From NCBI RefSeq assembly GCF_023715725.1, contig NZ_JAMBOT010000002.1:620001-684000 (forward strand): DNA of 64,000 nt, given 5' to 3'. The position numbers and the translations under genes were made by a program. This DNA comes from Paenibacillus pasadenensis (GTDB lineage Bacteria > Bacillota > Bacilli > Paenibacillales > Paenibacillaceae). Below, one piece after another: positions 43,748-52,533 of the stretch (position 1 is its first letter; every line of letters begins with the position of its first letter). The notes below the pieces were generated by a model. That model saw only the letters and a program-made list of their open reading frames with translations. It ran no database searches and was not told the DNA's origin.

Positions 43748-45007
43748 ATGTCAGAAGAAACAAAAATCCAGGACTCTGTCCAAGAATCTCAGCAAGGTCT
43801 CAGCCAAGATGAGCTGGAGAACATCGTCTCCCTTAAAAAGGGCGACATCGTTACCGGTACGATTGTGAAAGTTGAAGACAACCAGGCTACGGTAAGCCTC
43901 GGTTATAAATATGACGGCACTATTCCTTTGCGTGAGCTGAGCTCCGTTCAACTGGCTAACGCGAACGATGCTGTCAAGCTTGGCGATGAGCTGACGCTCA
44001 AAGTCATCACAATCGACGACGAGAAAGAAAAGCTGCTGCTTTCCAAAAAAGCGGTTGACGCTGAGAAATCTTGGGATTCCCTGCAAGCCAAGTTCGAAGC
44101 TGGCGAAGTTCTCGAAGTTACCGTTGCCGACGTAGTTAAAGGCGGTCTGGTTGCCGATGTCGGCGTTCGCGGATTCATTCCTGCGTCGATGGTTGAGCGC
44201 CATTTCGTTGAAGACTTCAAGGACTACAAAGGCCGTACCCTGAAAGTCAAAATCAAAGAAATCGATCGCGAGAACAACAAAATCATCCTCTCCGCCAAAG
44301 AAGTTTTGGAAGCGGAATTCGAGCAAAATAAACAACAGGTTATGGACAACCTGCAAATCGGCCAAGAGCTGGACGGCACGGTTCAACGCCTGACGCCATT
44401 TGGCGCATTTGTTGATATCGGCGGCGTTGACGGCCTCGTTCACGTGTCCGAAATGTCCTGGCAGCATGTAGCTCATCCAAAGGATGTTGTATCTGAAGGC
44501 CAAGCTGTTCGCGTAAAAGTGCTTAAGCTGGATCCGAACGCTGGCAAAATCAGCCTTAGCATCAAGGCAGCTCAACCAGGCCCTTGGGAATCCGTAAGCG
44601 GCCAATTCAACACGGGCGACATCGTTACGGGTACGGTTCGCCGTCTCGTTAACTTCGGCGCGTTTGTAGAAATCGCTCCTGGCGTGGAAGGCCTCGTGCA
44701 CGTTTCCCAAATCGCGCACCGCCACGTTGCAACGCCTCAAGAAGCGCTGCAAGAAGGCCAAGAAGTTAAAGCCAAAATCCTTGACTTCAACCCGGCTGAA
44801 AAGCGTGTTAGCCTGAGCATCAAAGAAACGGAAGAAGCTCCTGAACAACAAGCAGCGGCTCCTCGTGCAGAGCGTCCGCAACGCGAGCGCTCCGACCGCG
44901 GCGGCTTCAAGGAAAAAATCGACAACCCGAATGTTTCCTTGAGCAACCAAAGCATGAGCTTCAACCTTGGCGAGCGCTTCGGCGACAAGCTGAACAAATT
45001 CAAGTGA
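43748..45007 (+). CDS. rpsA: S1 RNA-binding domain protein (30S ribosomal protein S1 homologue, YpfD-like)
   Basis: 419 residues with four S1 domains (starting near 34, 118, 203 and 288; e.g. GTIVKVEDNQATVSLGYKYDG, GTVQRLTPFGAFVDIGGVDGLVHVSEMSW, GTVRRLVNFGAFVEIAPGVEGLVHVSQIAHRH each beginning one). A short Arg/Glu-rich linker follows, then a C-terminal tail. Firmicute S1 homologues have four domains rather than six and are not essential for general initiation. ATG 43748 follows GAGGAGG. Confidence 0.93.
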   Translation: MSEETKIQDSVQESQQGLSQDELENIVSLKKGDIVTGTIVKVEDNQATVSLGYKYDGTIPLRELSSVQLANANDAVKLGDELTLKVITIDDEKEKLLLSKKAVDAEKSWDSLQAKFEAGEVLEVTVADVVKGGLVADVGVRGFIPASMVERHFVEDFKDYKGRTLKVKIKEIDRENNKIILSAKEVLEAEFEQNKQQVMDNLQIGQELDGTVQRLTPFGAFVDIGGVDGLVHVSEMSWQHVAHPKDVVSEGQAVRVKVLKLDPNAGKISLSIKAAQPGPWESVSGQFNTGDIVTGTVRRLVNFGAFVEIAPGVEGLVHVSQIAHRHVATPQEALQEGQEVKAKILDFNPAEKRVSLSIKETEEAPEQQAAAPRAERPQRERSDRGGFKEKIDNPNVSLSNQSMSFNLGERFGDKLNKFK

Positions 45008-45028
45008 TTTTTATTTGACCTCAAATCA

Positions 45029-45067
45029 AGCCTTGTTCCGTTATATTGACGGAGCAGGGCTTTTTTT
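45029..45067 (+). terminator. Terminator of the cmk-plsC-rpsA unit
   Basis: AGCCTTGTTCCGT / ACGGAGCAGGGCT, 13 bp with two wobbles, then seven T. Confidence 0.88.
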
Positions 45068-45116
45068 CATAATTCAGCTGTCCGGGGTGCATAATACGTC
45101 AATGGAGGTGCATCCA

Positions 45117-45749
45117 ATGACTACCATTGAAGATGGATTCCTGGCAGCGGAAGCTGCTGTAATCCTGATCATTATGTTGTGGAGCGGATGGAATCAAGAG
45201 GCGGCTGGAGGATTAAAAACGGCATCAGCCGTTGCGGCAATGGCCCTGCTGCTCCTATGCGGGGCATTCCGCATAGATGGTGAGCGGTTAGTATGGAATG
45301 TTGCGGCGATTGCACTAATGTTCATTGCAGCATGGGTATGGAGAAACCGAATTCCGCGCGGTGACAAGATGTACTTGATTGGCTGTGCATTGCTGCTAGG
45401 GTTTGTTCAAATTTGGCTGAATTCACTATTTCAAGGTTCGCCGCAGCTGATTATCTCGCGTCCAGGCTGGGATACCGCCGTGATAAGCGGTTCGTTGGCC
45501 GCGCTTCTGACGCTGCGTGCTCCGGCGCAGTTTTTCATTCTGTCAGCCGCCACCTTGTTTGCTTCCATTTATCCGATCTGGGAAGCGTCTGCTGCTCTGC
45601 CAATTGTCATTGGGGAAGCTGCTTGGTGGGATAAATTCGCGCTGTCTGCGGTTTGCTGCCGGCTCTCCACGGTTGCGCTTCAAGCCATGATGTTCTTTAT
45701 CGGAAAAGTGGCTATTGGGCGGAGAAGCCGTCCAGAGAGGGAGGGCTGA
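45117..45749 (+). CDS. Polytopic membrane protein (YphA-like by position)
   Basis: 210 residues from ATG 45117 (ATGGAGGTG upstream). Six or seven hydrophobic segments, few charges, no enzymatic motif. It lies between the S1 protein gene and the YIEGIA gene, the place of yphA in B. subtilis, which is also a membrane protein of unknown function. Stops 2 bases before the YIEGIA gene start. Confidence 0.68.
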   Translation: MTTIEDGFLAAEAAVILIIMLWSGWNQEAAGGLKTASAVAAMALLLLCGAFRIDGERLVWNVAAIALMFIAAWVWRNRIPRGDKMYLIGCALLLGFVQIWLNSLFQGSPQLIISRPGWDTAVISGSLAALLTLRAPAQFFILSAATLFASIYPIWEASAALPIVIGEAAWWDKFALSAVCCRLSTVALQAMMFFIGKVAIGRRSRPEREG

Positions 45750-45751
45750 CG

Positions 45752-46678
45752 TTGCTGCAGCATCTTAACGATTATTTTGACGTGCATCAGACGGTAGCCT
45801 CTGTCCTGATCGGCATTGCCTTTGGTTTATTTGCCCGCTTTTTGCTGCTCCGATCCGATTATCGACAATATCCGACATTTCCGCATGGACAGATTATCCA
45901 TATTTCGCTTGGATTTATCGCTTCCGCGCTAGGGGCTGTGGCAGTGCCGGCTCTATACCAGAAAAACCTGACCGCGCTAACGTTTCTTACTGTGGCCGCA
46001 CAGCAATTCCGGGATGTACGCAATATGGAGCGCGAAACGCTTTCAAAGATGGACTCGATGGAGCTCGTTTCCCGCGGCACCTCTTATATTGAAGGGATTG
46101 CTATGGTGTTTGAAGGCCGCAACTATTTGGTCATTATGGCTGCGATGACGGCAAGTCTGTTCACGACAGCTGTTAATGTGTGGGCTGGTACGGCCGGCGG
46201 ACTGCTGTCGTTAATCGTCGTATGGAAGCTCCGTTCGGGCAAGTCTCTAAGCCATATTGCCCATGTTCGGTCGGCGCCTGTGACGGTTAAAGGCCCGGAC
46301 CTGTATGTAGGGGATATCTATATTATGAATATCGGTTTGGAAAGTGATCAGAAAATCGTTTGCGAGCGCGGCCTCGGATTAATTTTGGAGCCGAAAAACG
46401 CCAACGGCCGCGTTACGCTGTCCAATATCGGACAGAGGCAGGCTATTCTGTACGATTTGTCCACCATTTTAGGAGTGTACCGGGATACCGGGGAACCTTC
46501 ACTGCTGCCGATGGCCAAGCTGAATCTGGACTCAGGGAGCTTAGGCGTGTTTATTTTGCCTCATGACAAAGATCCATCCAAAGCGGTGGAAATTGCCAGC
46601 CGCGTGCCGCTGCTGGAAACGGCGGTCCGCATGCCGTCAAAAGCGGGAGTAAACCAGGAGGCGAAGGATCATGGGTAA
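45752..46678 (+). CDS. YIEGIA-domain membrane protein (YphB/SeaA-like)
   Basis: 308 residues. Multi-pass N-terminal part with the signature RGTSYIEGIAMVFEGRNYL, then a C-terminal soluble region. YIEGIA proteins are sporulation-associated membrane proteins; the B. subtilis counterpart YphB (SeaA) is a sporulation gene upstream of der. TTG 45752 follows GGGAGGG. Overlaps the following small gene by 8 bases. Confidence 0.83.
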   Translation: MLQHLNDYFDVHQTVASVLIGIAFGLFARFLLLRSDYRQYPTFPHGQIIHISLGFIASALGAVAVPALYQKNLTALTFLTVAAQQFRDVRNMERETLSKMDSMELVSRGTSYIEGIAMVFEGRNYLVIMAAMTASLFTTAVNVWAGTAGGLLSLIVVWKLRSGKSLSHIAHVRSAPVTVKGPDLYVGDIYIMNIGLESDQKIVCERGLGLILEPKNANGRVTLSNIGQRQAILYDLSTILGVYRDTGEPSLLPMAKLNLDSGSLGVFILPHDKDPSKAVEIASRVPLLETAVRMPSKAGVNQEAKDHG

Positions 46679-46856
46679 AATCGTTGCTGTCGTCAGCCGT
46701 TCTGCTTCCGCCGCAGTTGGCGGAGGCGCGCCTGTTTTTATTGAGCCGGAGCCTCAGCAGGCGGAGCAGACGGCCTTTTTGCTGGAAAAAATATTGGACG
46801 CCAATGCTCATGATCTGAAAAACGGAACGTACATTCTTGTTGACCATAAACGTTAA
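46671..46856 (+). CDS. Small partner of YIEGIA (capping complex subunit type)
   Basis: 61 residues, soluble (MGKIVAVVSRSASAAVGGGAPVF at the start, then acidic). Families of this size directly downstream of YIEGIA genes are named capping complex subunit for YIEGIA in protein-family resources, as I recall. Coupled start inside the YIEGIA gene. Function inferred only from linkage. Confidence 0.68.
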   Translation: MGKIVAVVSRSASAAVGGGAPVFIEPEPQQAEQTAFLLEKILDANAHDLKNGTYILVDHKR

Positions 46857-46955
46857 TTCTGATTTCGCGGATTTTGGGACAACCTGAAAAGTTAGCCAAC
46901 TCCGTTGTTTTTTGCTATGATGAAAGGCGTGAGAATTTTTGAGAGGGTGTATGTT

Positions 46956-48278
46956 ATGGCAAGACCCGTTATAGCCATCGTGGGCAGGCCGAATGTGGGG
47001 AAATCCACGATCTTCAACCGGGTCATCGGCGACCGTCTGGCGATCGTTGAAGACAAGCCGGGCGTCACGCGTGACCGGATCTATGGAACCGGTGAATGGA
47101 ATGGAAAATCCTTCAGTATCGTAGATACCGGAGGGATTGAGATTGATGGAGAAGACGAAATCATGAAGTCCGTCCGCATGCAGGCAGAGCTTGCTGTGGA
47201 GGAAGCGGATGTTATTATTTTCATGGTAGATGCCAAAACCGGCATGACGCTGGCTGATGAGGAAGTAGCTCAAATGCTGTTCCGCTCCCGCAAACCGGTT
47301 GTGGTCGCGGTCAACAAAGTGGACAATCAAGGACGTATGGAAGACATTTATGAATTTTTTGGCCTCGGATTTGGAAGTCCGATCGCTATCTCCGGCTCTC
47401 ATGGAACCGGAATTGGCGATCTGCTTGACGAGGCGGTATCCAAGCTTCCGGAGCTGGAGGACGACGGTTATGACGAGGATGTGATCCGCGTTGCGCTGAT
47501 CGGACGGCCGAATGTCGGGAAGTCGTCGCTTGTGAACGCTCTGCTCGGAGAAGAGCGCGTCATTGTTAGCGATGTCGCCGGTACAACGCGGGATGCTATC
47601 GATACGCCGTTTGAAAAGGACGGCCAGCGGTACGTGCTGATTGATACGGCAGGCATGCGCAAGCGCGGCAAGGTGTATGAATCGACGGAGAAGTACAGCG
47701 TTATGCGCTCTCTGAAGGCGATCGAACGCGCGGATGTTGTGCTGATTCTGATCAATGCCGAGGAAGGTATTATCGAGCAGGACAAGCATATCGCCGGTTA
47801 CGCGCACGAGGCGGGCAGAGCTTCGGTATTCGTTGTGAACAAATGGGATGTCGTTGATAAGGACGACAAGACGATGCAGCATTTTACGCAAAACATCCGC
47901 GACCATTTCTTGTTTATGACCTATGCGCCGATTGTATTTTTGTCGGCTCTGACCAAGTCGCGGCTGCACAAGCTGCTTCCGGTCATTAATCATGTTTCCG
48001 AGCAGCATTCGCTGCGGATTCAGACTCATCTGCTGAACGATGTCATCTCGGATGCAATTGCAATCAATCCTCCTCCGACCGACAAAGGGCGCAGACTGCG
48101 TATTAACTACGTGACTCAGGTCGCGGTGCGTCCGCCGACCATTGTCATCTTTGTCAATGCACCGGAGATTATGCACTTCTCTTATGAGCGTTACTTGGAG
48201 AACAAAATCCGTGCGGCATTCAATTTCGAAGGGACTCCGGTACGGTTGTTCACGCGCCGGAAGTCGGATGAAGATTAG
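46956..48278 (+). CDS. der: Ribosome-assembly GTPase Der (EngA)
   Basis: 440 residues with two tandem GTPase domains, each with GRPNVGKS P-loops (near residues 9 and 182), DTGGI and DTAGM switch motifs, NKVD and NKWD specificity motifs, plus a C-terminal KH-like domain. Essential for 50S subunit assembly. ATG 46956 follows GAGAGGGTG; the frame opens at 46905 without a site. Same order yphA-yphB-der as Bacillus. Confidence 0.96.
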   Translation: MARPVIAIVGRPNVGKSTIFNRVIGDRLAIVEDKPGVTRDRIYGTGEWNGKSFSIVDTGGIEIDGEDEIMKSVRMQAELAVEEADVIIFMVDAKTGMTLADEEVAQMLFRSRKPVVVAVNKVDNQGRMEDIYEFFGLGFGSPIAISGSHGTGIGDLLDEAVSKLPELEDDGYDEDVIRVALIGRPNVGKSSLVNALLGEERVIVSDVAGTTRDAIDTPFEKDGQRYVLIDTAGMRKRGKVYESTEKYSVMRSLKAIERADVVLILINAEEGIIEQDKHIAGYAHEAGRASVFVVNKWDVVDKDDKTMQHFTQNIRDHFLFMTYAPIVFLSALTKSRLHKLLPVINHVSEQHSLRIQTHLLNDVISDAIAINPPPTDKGRRLRINYVTQVAVRPPTIVIFVNAPEIMHFSYERYLENKIRAAFNFEGTPVRLFTRRKSDED

Positions 48279-48290
48279 GAGAGAGACAAC

Positions 48291-48890
48291 TTGCTGACTT
48301 CCATCCTTGCGATTGCGGCCAGTTATTTGCTGGGCTCCGTATCATTCAGCATCCTTATCGCCCGTTATGTTAAGGGCATTGACATCCGGCAATACGGCAG
48401 CGGCAACGCCGGCGCCACGAATACACTGCGGGTGCTCGGCAAAGGTCCGGGCATCACAGTGTTTGTGCTTGATATTCTTAAGGGAGTCGCTGCGGTCTGG
48501 ATTGGCAAGCTGGCGAATTCGGATATCGACTGGCTGCCGGCCCTCTGCGGACTGGCCGTTATTATCGGCCACAATTGGCCGGTATATTTCCGCTTCAAGG
48601 GCGGAAAAGGAATCGCAACGGCAATAGGCGTCATGATTTCGCTAGCGTTTCTTCCATCCCTTTATGCAGGCATTGTTGCCATCCTGCTCATCGTTTTAAC
48701 CCGTTACGTTTCTTTGGGCTCGCTCGCCTTTGCGCTATTAACGCCATTATTCATTTTATTGCTGATTGGACTCGGACCGGTCTTCTGGATGTCTGCGGTG
48801 CTTTGCGTATTTGCATTTATCCGCCATCGCACAAATCTGGTCAAGCTGATTAAAGGGACCGAGAACAAGCTTGGAGCCAAAAAGGAATGA
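48291..48890 (+). CDS. plsY: Acyl-phosphate glycerol-3-phosphate acyltransferase
   Basis: 199 residues, five membrane helices, with family motifs SGNAGATNTLRVLGK, GHNWPVYFRFKGGKGIATAIG and the late loop FIRHRTNLVKLIKGTENKLG. It acylates glycerol-3-phosphate, made by the adjacent GpsA, as first step of phospholipid synthesis. TTG 48291 follows AGGAGAGAG. Confidence 0.95.
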   Translation: MLTSILAIAASYLLGSVSFSILIARYVKGIDIRQYGSGNAGATNTLRVLGKGPGITVFVLDILKGVAAVWIGKLANSDIDWLPALCGLAVIIGHNWPVYFRFKGGKGIATAIGVMISLAFLPSLYAGIVAILLIVLTRYVSLGSLAFALLTPLFILLLIGLGPVFWMSAVLCVFAFIRHRTNLVKLIKGTENKLGAKKE

Positions 48891-48901
48891 GGTGAGCCTG
48901 G

Positions 48902-49930
48902 ATGACAAATCGGGAAAACACGCCGCGCAAGCGGCTTAAAACGGCCGTATTGGTTGCGGGCAGCTGGGGAACGGCGCTTGCAACCGTATTGGCCGATAAC
49001 GGCCATGAGGTCGTAATGTGGACGCGCGGACAGGCTCAAGCCGATGAAATCCGCGATCAGCATACTAATTCCAAATATTTGCCCGGAGCGCAGCTTCCCG
49101 AGGCTCTTACCGCCACGACAGACTTGGCTGAGGCGTTAGAAGGAGCACAGCTTGTGCTGTTTGCGGCGCCAAGCTCCGCCATGCGCCAGGTTGCCTCTGC
49201 TGCGTCTTCGCTCGTCGCCCGCGATGCCATTATTGTACATGCGACCAAAGGCTTCGAGACCGATACGCTGGAGCGGATGTCACATGTGCTCGCTGGGGAG
49301 CTGGGGCGTTCGCAGAAGGAAATTGTCGTGCTCTCGGGTCCGAGCCACGCGGAGGAAGTAGTCAAAAAGCTGCCGACAACGGTTGTTGTCGCCTCCGAGC
49401 AGGAGAGCTTTGCCGAAAAGGCGCAGGACGCTTTCATCAATTCCTGTTTCCGTGTGTATACGAATAAGGATGTGACCGGCGTAGAGGTTGCCGGAGCCAT
49501 CAAAAACATAATCGCGCTCGGCACAGGCCTGTCGGACGGTCTCGGCTTCGGCGACAATGCCAAGGCAGCGCTTATAACGCGCGGCCTTGCCGAAATCGGC
49601 CGTTTAGGCTCGGCAATGGGAGCAAACATGATGACGTTTGCAGGACTTGCTGGCGTTGGCGATCTTGTCGTTACATGTACAAGCCCGCATAGCCGCAACT
49701 GGCGGGCCGGCTCCATGCTGGCAAGCGGTCTGTCGCTTGATGAGGTGCTGGAGCGAATGGGAATGGTCGTTGAGGGCGTTCGCACGACTAAGTCGGCCAA
49801 GGCGTTGTCGGCCCGCTTCGGAGTCGAAATGCCGATAACCGACCAGCTGTACGAGGTATTGTTCATGGGCAAAGAACCGCGCGAAGCGGTGGAAAGCCTG
49901 ATGCTGCGGGACCGGACAAACGAGCTGTAG
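48902..49930 (+). CDS. gpsA: NAD(P)-dependent glycerol-3-phosphate dehydrogenase
   Basis: 342 residues. N-terminal Rossmann fold VLVAGSWGTALATVLADNGH, GPSHAEEVVKKLPT, the catalytic KNIIALGTGLSDGLGFGDN Lys region and TCTSPHSRNW. It makes sn-glycerol-3-phosphate for PlsY. The dinucleotide motif normally reads GAGSWG (GxGxxG); here it is VAGSWG, with the first Gly replaced by Val (GTT). GGTGAGCCTGG precedes ATG 48902. Confidence 0.94.
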   Translation: MTNRENTPRKRLKTAVLVAGSWGTALATVLADNGHEVVMWTRGQAQADEIRDQHTNSKYLPGAQLPEALTATTDLAEALEGAQLVLFAAPSSAMRQVASAASSLVARDAIIVHATKGFETDTLERMSHVLAGELGRSQKEIVVLSGPSHAEEVVKKLPTTVVVASEQESFAEKAQDAFINSCFRVYTNKDVTGVEVAGAIKNIIALGTGLSDGLGFGDNAKAALITRGLAEIGRLGSAMGANMMTFAGLAGVGDLVVTCTSPHSRNWRAGSMLASGLSLDEVLERMGMVVEGVRTTKSAKALSARFGVEMPITDQLYEVLFMGKEPREAVESLMLRDRTNEL

Positions 49931-49995
49931 GCGATTAGGATACAAGCTGAAGGAAGGTCAGGAAAAGTTCCGCGCAGGCGGGCCTGTATAACAAT

Positions 49996-50048
49996 CCAGC
50001 GGCAACAGCCGCTTGAGAACTGCCGCTGCGCAGAGGCTGCTTTTTTTC
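49996..50048 (+). terminator. Probable terminator of plsY-gpsA
   Basis: Overlapping inverted repeats (CAGCGGCA/TGCCGCTG; CAGCC/GGCTG) end in CTTTTTTT. Exact fold unclear. The remaining bases between gpsA and spoVIF contain only a further inverted repeat. Confidence 0.55.
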
Positions 50049-50119
50049 CGACTCGAACAACGGGCTGTCCGGCCCACACCAATGCTTGCTCCTACTCATA
50101 GAATGATGGCAGAGCGGTT

Positions 50120-50150
50120 AAACCACCGGCGCAACCGTAACCGGCGGTTT
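50120..50150 (+). repeat. Inverted repeat upstream of spoVIF
   Basis: AAACC-A-CCGG (50120-50129) and CCGG-C-GGTTT (50141-50150) with a single central mismatch; only three T at its end, so a weak terminator or a regulatory structure. Ends about 20 bases before the spoVIF ribosome site. Confidence 0.4.
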
Positions 50151-50182
50151 TAGCCCCATCATTCCTGAGGAGGGGAACAATC

Positions 50183-50458
50183 GTGAGCAAACACTCGCCA
50201 AAGGATATTTTGGGTGCGGTCAACAAAAAGACCGGCAAGAATATCACAGAGCAGCAGGTTAAAAAACTCGCCAGCGGCGTCACTCCAAGCACAATTAAAA
50301 ACGAGGACGAACTTCGCCGGCTGGTCAAGCAGGTTGCCGCCATGGCTAAGGTGCCTTTGACAGAAAAAACGATGAACGATATCGTTGCAGCGGTCAAAAG
50401 CTCCGGCATGAACATGGGCAGCCTGGAATCGTTGATGAGCATGATGATGAAAAAATAA
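50183..50458 (+). CDS. spoVIF: Stage VI sporulation protein F
   Basis: 91 residues: KDILGAVNKKTGKNITEQQVKKLASGVTPSTIKNEDELRRL then a Met-rich C-terminus (SLMSMMMKK). Matches SpoVIF in length and pattern, a mother-cell coat-assembly protein needed for proper GerE-dependent coat gene expression. GTG 50183 follows GAGGAGGGG. It is inserted between gpsA and the DUF2768 gene, unlike in B. subtilis. Confidence 0.82.
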   Translation: MSKHSPKDILGAVNKKTGKNITEQQVKKLASGVTPSTIKNEDELRRLVKQVAAMAKVPLTEKTMNDIVAAVKSSGMNMGSLESLMSMMMKK

Positions 50459-50476
50459 AATATCCGTATGGCATTG

Positions 50477-50502
50477 AAAAGGGGCGGTTCGCCCCTTTTT
50501 TT
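50477..50502 (+). terminator. Terminator of spoVIF
   Basis: AAAAGGGGCG / CGCCCCTTTT with loop GTT, then T-run. Confidence 0.9.
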
Positions 50503-50568
50503 CTAAGCTGGCCCCGGACAAGCCCGAGGCTTCACTGCCAGCGGTAGCGCAGATAGGAGTGTCGGACA

Positions 50569-50751
50569 ATGGATCCGATGACAGTTATGTGGATCTCGTT
50601 GGTAGGAATCGGGATGATGGTTCTTTCCGCCCTCATGATTACTTTCGCCCGTGCCAAAACGAAGGGATTTTTGCGGGGAGCGCTGTCTCTGCTCGCTTTT
50701 GGCCTTCTGGTCGTTGGTTTTATGCTTGGCGTGTTTTCCATCATCGTTTAG
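50569..50751 (+). CDS. DUF2768 two-helix membrane protein (YphE-like)
   Basis: 60 residues, almost entirely two membrane helices separated by a basic turn (ARAKTKGFLRG). Fits DUF2768, represented by B. subtilis YphE between gpsA and spoIVA. Function unknown. TAGGAGTG precedes ATG 50569. Confidence 0.75.
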   Translation: MDPMTVMWISLVGIGMMVLSALMITFARAKTKGFLRGALSLLAFGLLVVGFMLGVFSIIV

Positions 50752-50771
50752 AAGCGCGGAGGTACATACAA

Positions 50772-51068
50772 ATGATTATATTGCAGGGCCGCACGAAGCG
50801 CACGGTAACGGAAGCGGCAGAAGGTAAAACGCTGCTGCAGCTGGCGCTGAAAGCTAAGGCGGAATGGGGCTCCTCCTGCCAGCGGGGCACCTGTGCGCGC
50901 TGCCGCTGCCTGATTGTAGACGGAATGGAGCATTTGGAGCCGGTGACTGATGCCGAGTGGGACCGGCTGGAGCCAGAAGAGCTGGAGCAGGGCTACCGGC
51001 TTTCCTGTCAGGCAGTCATTCGCAGTGATCATGCAAACGTGGAAGTTAAACATAAGCCTTATTTTTAG
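50772..51068 (+). CDS. 2Fe-2S ferredoxin (plant-type cysteine spacing)
   Basis: 98 residues from ATG 50772 (GCGGAGG upstream); the frame opens at 50559 inside the DUF2768 gene and is not used. Cluster ligands CQRGTCARCRC (C-x4-C-x2-C) and a distal LSCQ. ILQGRTKRTVTEAAEGKTLLQLALKA gives the ferredoxin beta-grasp start. Redox partner unknown. A second, differently spaced ferredoxin follows 63 bases downstream. Confidence 0.86.
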   Translation: MIILQGRTKRTVTEAAEGKTLLQLALKAKAEWGSSCQRGTCARCRCLIVDGMEHLEPVTDAEWDRLEPEELEQGYRLSCQAVIRSDHANVEVKHKPYF

Positions 51069-51131
51069 CATTGAACCGCTTTTTTGATGCAGCACCGCTT
51101 TTCACCTGACGTTTAAAGGAGAAAATGGGCC

Positions 51132-51515
51132 ATGATCGAAGTCACTTTTTGGCCGCAGGGGCGCAAGGTCAAGGTCAGCCGGGGCACCAATCTGCTAATT
51201 GCCGCCCAGCAGGCGGGGCTTCCGATGACGGTACGCTGCGGCGGCAAAGCGGCTTGTCTCATGTGCAAGGTCGACATCCATCCGGACTACGGTGAAGCCG
51301 GTATGTCCGCAAGGACGGAGCAGGAACGCTTCAAGCTTGGAGCAGACAGCGGACAGCGGCTTGGCTGCCAAGCGAGAGTGCTCGGCCCTTGCCACGCCAT
51401 TTTGCCGGAGGATCCGCTTAAGGCAGCGGTTCGCCGCCGGCTTGAGCTTCAAGCCGAAGAGGATGACGATAGCTGGCTGCGCTCGTTTCGCAGCGATTCA
51501 CCAGGAGGGAAATGA
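51132..51515 (+). CDS. 2Fe-2S ferredoxin (adrenodoxin-like cysteine spacing)
   Basis: 127 residues. Ligands CGGKAACLMC (C-x5-C-x2-C) and distal LGCQ; IEVTFWPQGRKVKVSRGTNLLIAAQQAG is the beta-grasp opening. An acidic C-terminal tail (AEEDDDSWLRSF) extends beyond the fold. AAAGGAGAAAATG precedes the ATG. Overlaps the lipoprotein frame, so probably co-transcribed. Confidence 0.86.
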   Translation: MIEVTFWPQGRKVKVSRGTNLLIAAQQAGLPMTVRCGGKAACLMCKVDIHPDYGEAGMSARTEQERFKLGADSGQRLGCQARVLGPCHAILPEDPLKAAVRRRLELQAEEDDDSWLRSFRSDSPGGK

Positions 51516-51517
51516 AT

Positions 51518-52276
51518 ATGATTTGGAACAACGTTCTCATTCGGCTGCCAAACAACCCTTCCCGCCGTTTCAAAGCCGCAGCTTCGCTGGCGGTGCTGAC
51601 ATTGGCGTTGTCAGGCTGCATGTATCCGAAAGAGCGGTTAGGCCAAAATCAGGTGCCGGCCAAAGACGCGGTTGCCAGCGTGCAGATGGTAGTTGATCTT
51701 TATCAAAAGGATACCGGCTTGCTGCCAATGAAAAACGCTTCCGAGAATACGCCGAAATACGAGAAGTTTATCGTTGACTTCGCCAAGCTTCAACAGAAAA
51801 ACTATATTTCAGAGCTGCCGTCCGCTTCCTTCGAAAAAGGAGGCAGTTATTATTTTGTCATTCAAAACGAGGAGAAGGATCCTGCCGTCAAGCTTTTGCC
51901 GATTACAACTTTCCAGGCCGTCAATGATATTCAGGCCGAGAGCGACCGGTACAAACGCAACAACGGCGGCGCAATTCCGTCCGGAGAGCAGGTTTATCCC
52001 GGTTTCTATCGGATCAATTACGCAAAGCTTGCGGTGAAAGAGCCAGAGCTGCGCAGCGTTTATTCCGGCGGAGCATTGACGCTTATGATGGATGAGCGCG
52101 GCCGGGTATACGCCGATTACGGAAGCGATCTTATGCGCGCCGTTCAGAAGCGCGGTCTCGACGCGATTAAACCGGAAGAGGATTTGCGGGTCCTGCTGGC
52201 GGAGGGAACCGACTTTGTGCCTGTAAAGGCGCCCGTATACTATCTTGTGAACAAAGAGCCGGTGCCGCAGCCTTAA
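51518..52276 (+). CDS. YphF-like lipoprotein
   Basis: 252 residues from ATG 51518 (AGGAGGG 8 bases upstream; the ATG at 51512 is too close to that site). Basic N-terminus, hydrophobic stretch and lipobox LALSGC, then a soluble extracytoplasmic domain. In position it corresponds to YphF, a DUF3939-type lipoprotein upstream of spoIVA in B. subtilis. Function unknown. Confidence 0.78.
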   Translation: MIWNNVLIRLPNNPSRRFKAAASLAVLTLALSGCMYPKERLGQNQVPAKDAVASVQMVVDLYQKDTGLLPMKNASENTPKYEKFIVDFAKLQQKNYISELPSASFEKGGSYYFVIQNEEKDPAVKLLPITTFQAVNDIQAESDRYKRNNGGAIPSGEQVYPGFYRINYAKLAVKEPELRSVYSGGALTLMMDERGRVYADYGSDLMRAVQKRGLDAIKPEEDLRVLLAEGTDFVPVKAPVYYLVNKEPVPQP

Positions 52277-52296
52277 CCGGCTTGGACCTATTCCTG

Positions 52297-52328
52297 AACC
52301 TTTGCCTTTTACGGCAAAGGTTCTTTTC
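52297..52328 (+). terminator. Terminator of the ferredoxin-lipoprotein unit
   Basis: AACCTTTGCC / GGCAAAGGTT, perfect 10-bp stem, then CTTTTC. Confidence 0.85.
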
Positions 52329-52406
52329 TATTGCCGGCTTACATATCATTCATTCTTGATAGCGCTGGTTGGTCCAGACCGGATGCAAGATTATAAGGCG
52401 CAACCG

Positions 52407-52435
52407 TCATAATCCGGAAAGATGGACAATATGCT
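52407..52435 (+). promoter_or_regulatory. Candidate sigma-E promoter of spoIVA
   Basis: TCATAAT (52407-52413, 6 of 7 to the -35), a 14-base spacer, and AATATGCT (52428-52435, 5 of 8 to the -10). Spacing equals the two better sigma-E sites in the window. spoIVA is a sigma-E gene in Bacillus. Confidence 0.4.
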
Positions 52436-52533
52436 ATTACTAGTCCACAGCATGTACGAGTTGCGTCGCTTGCCTGCCCTCTTGACCGGTGGAAGGCGAC
52501 GAACCGGATAATCGATTGGGAGGGGATCTGAAA

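Noticed and set aside
43751..44950. 399-codon - strand ORF antisense to the S1 protein
   Set aside because: Four intact S1 domains on the + strand explain it.
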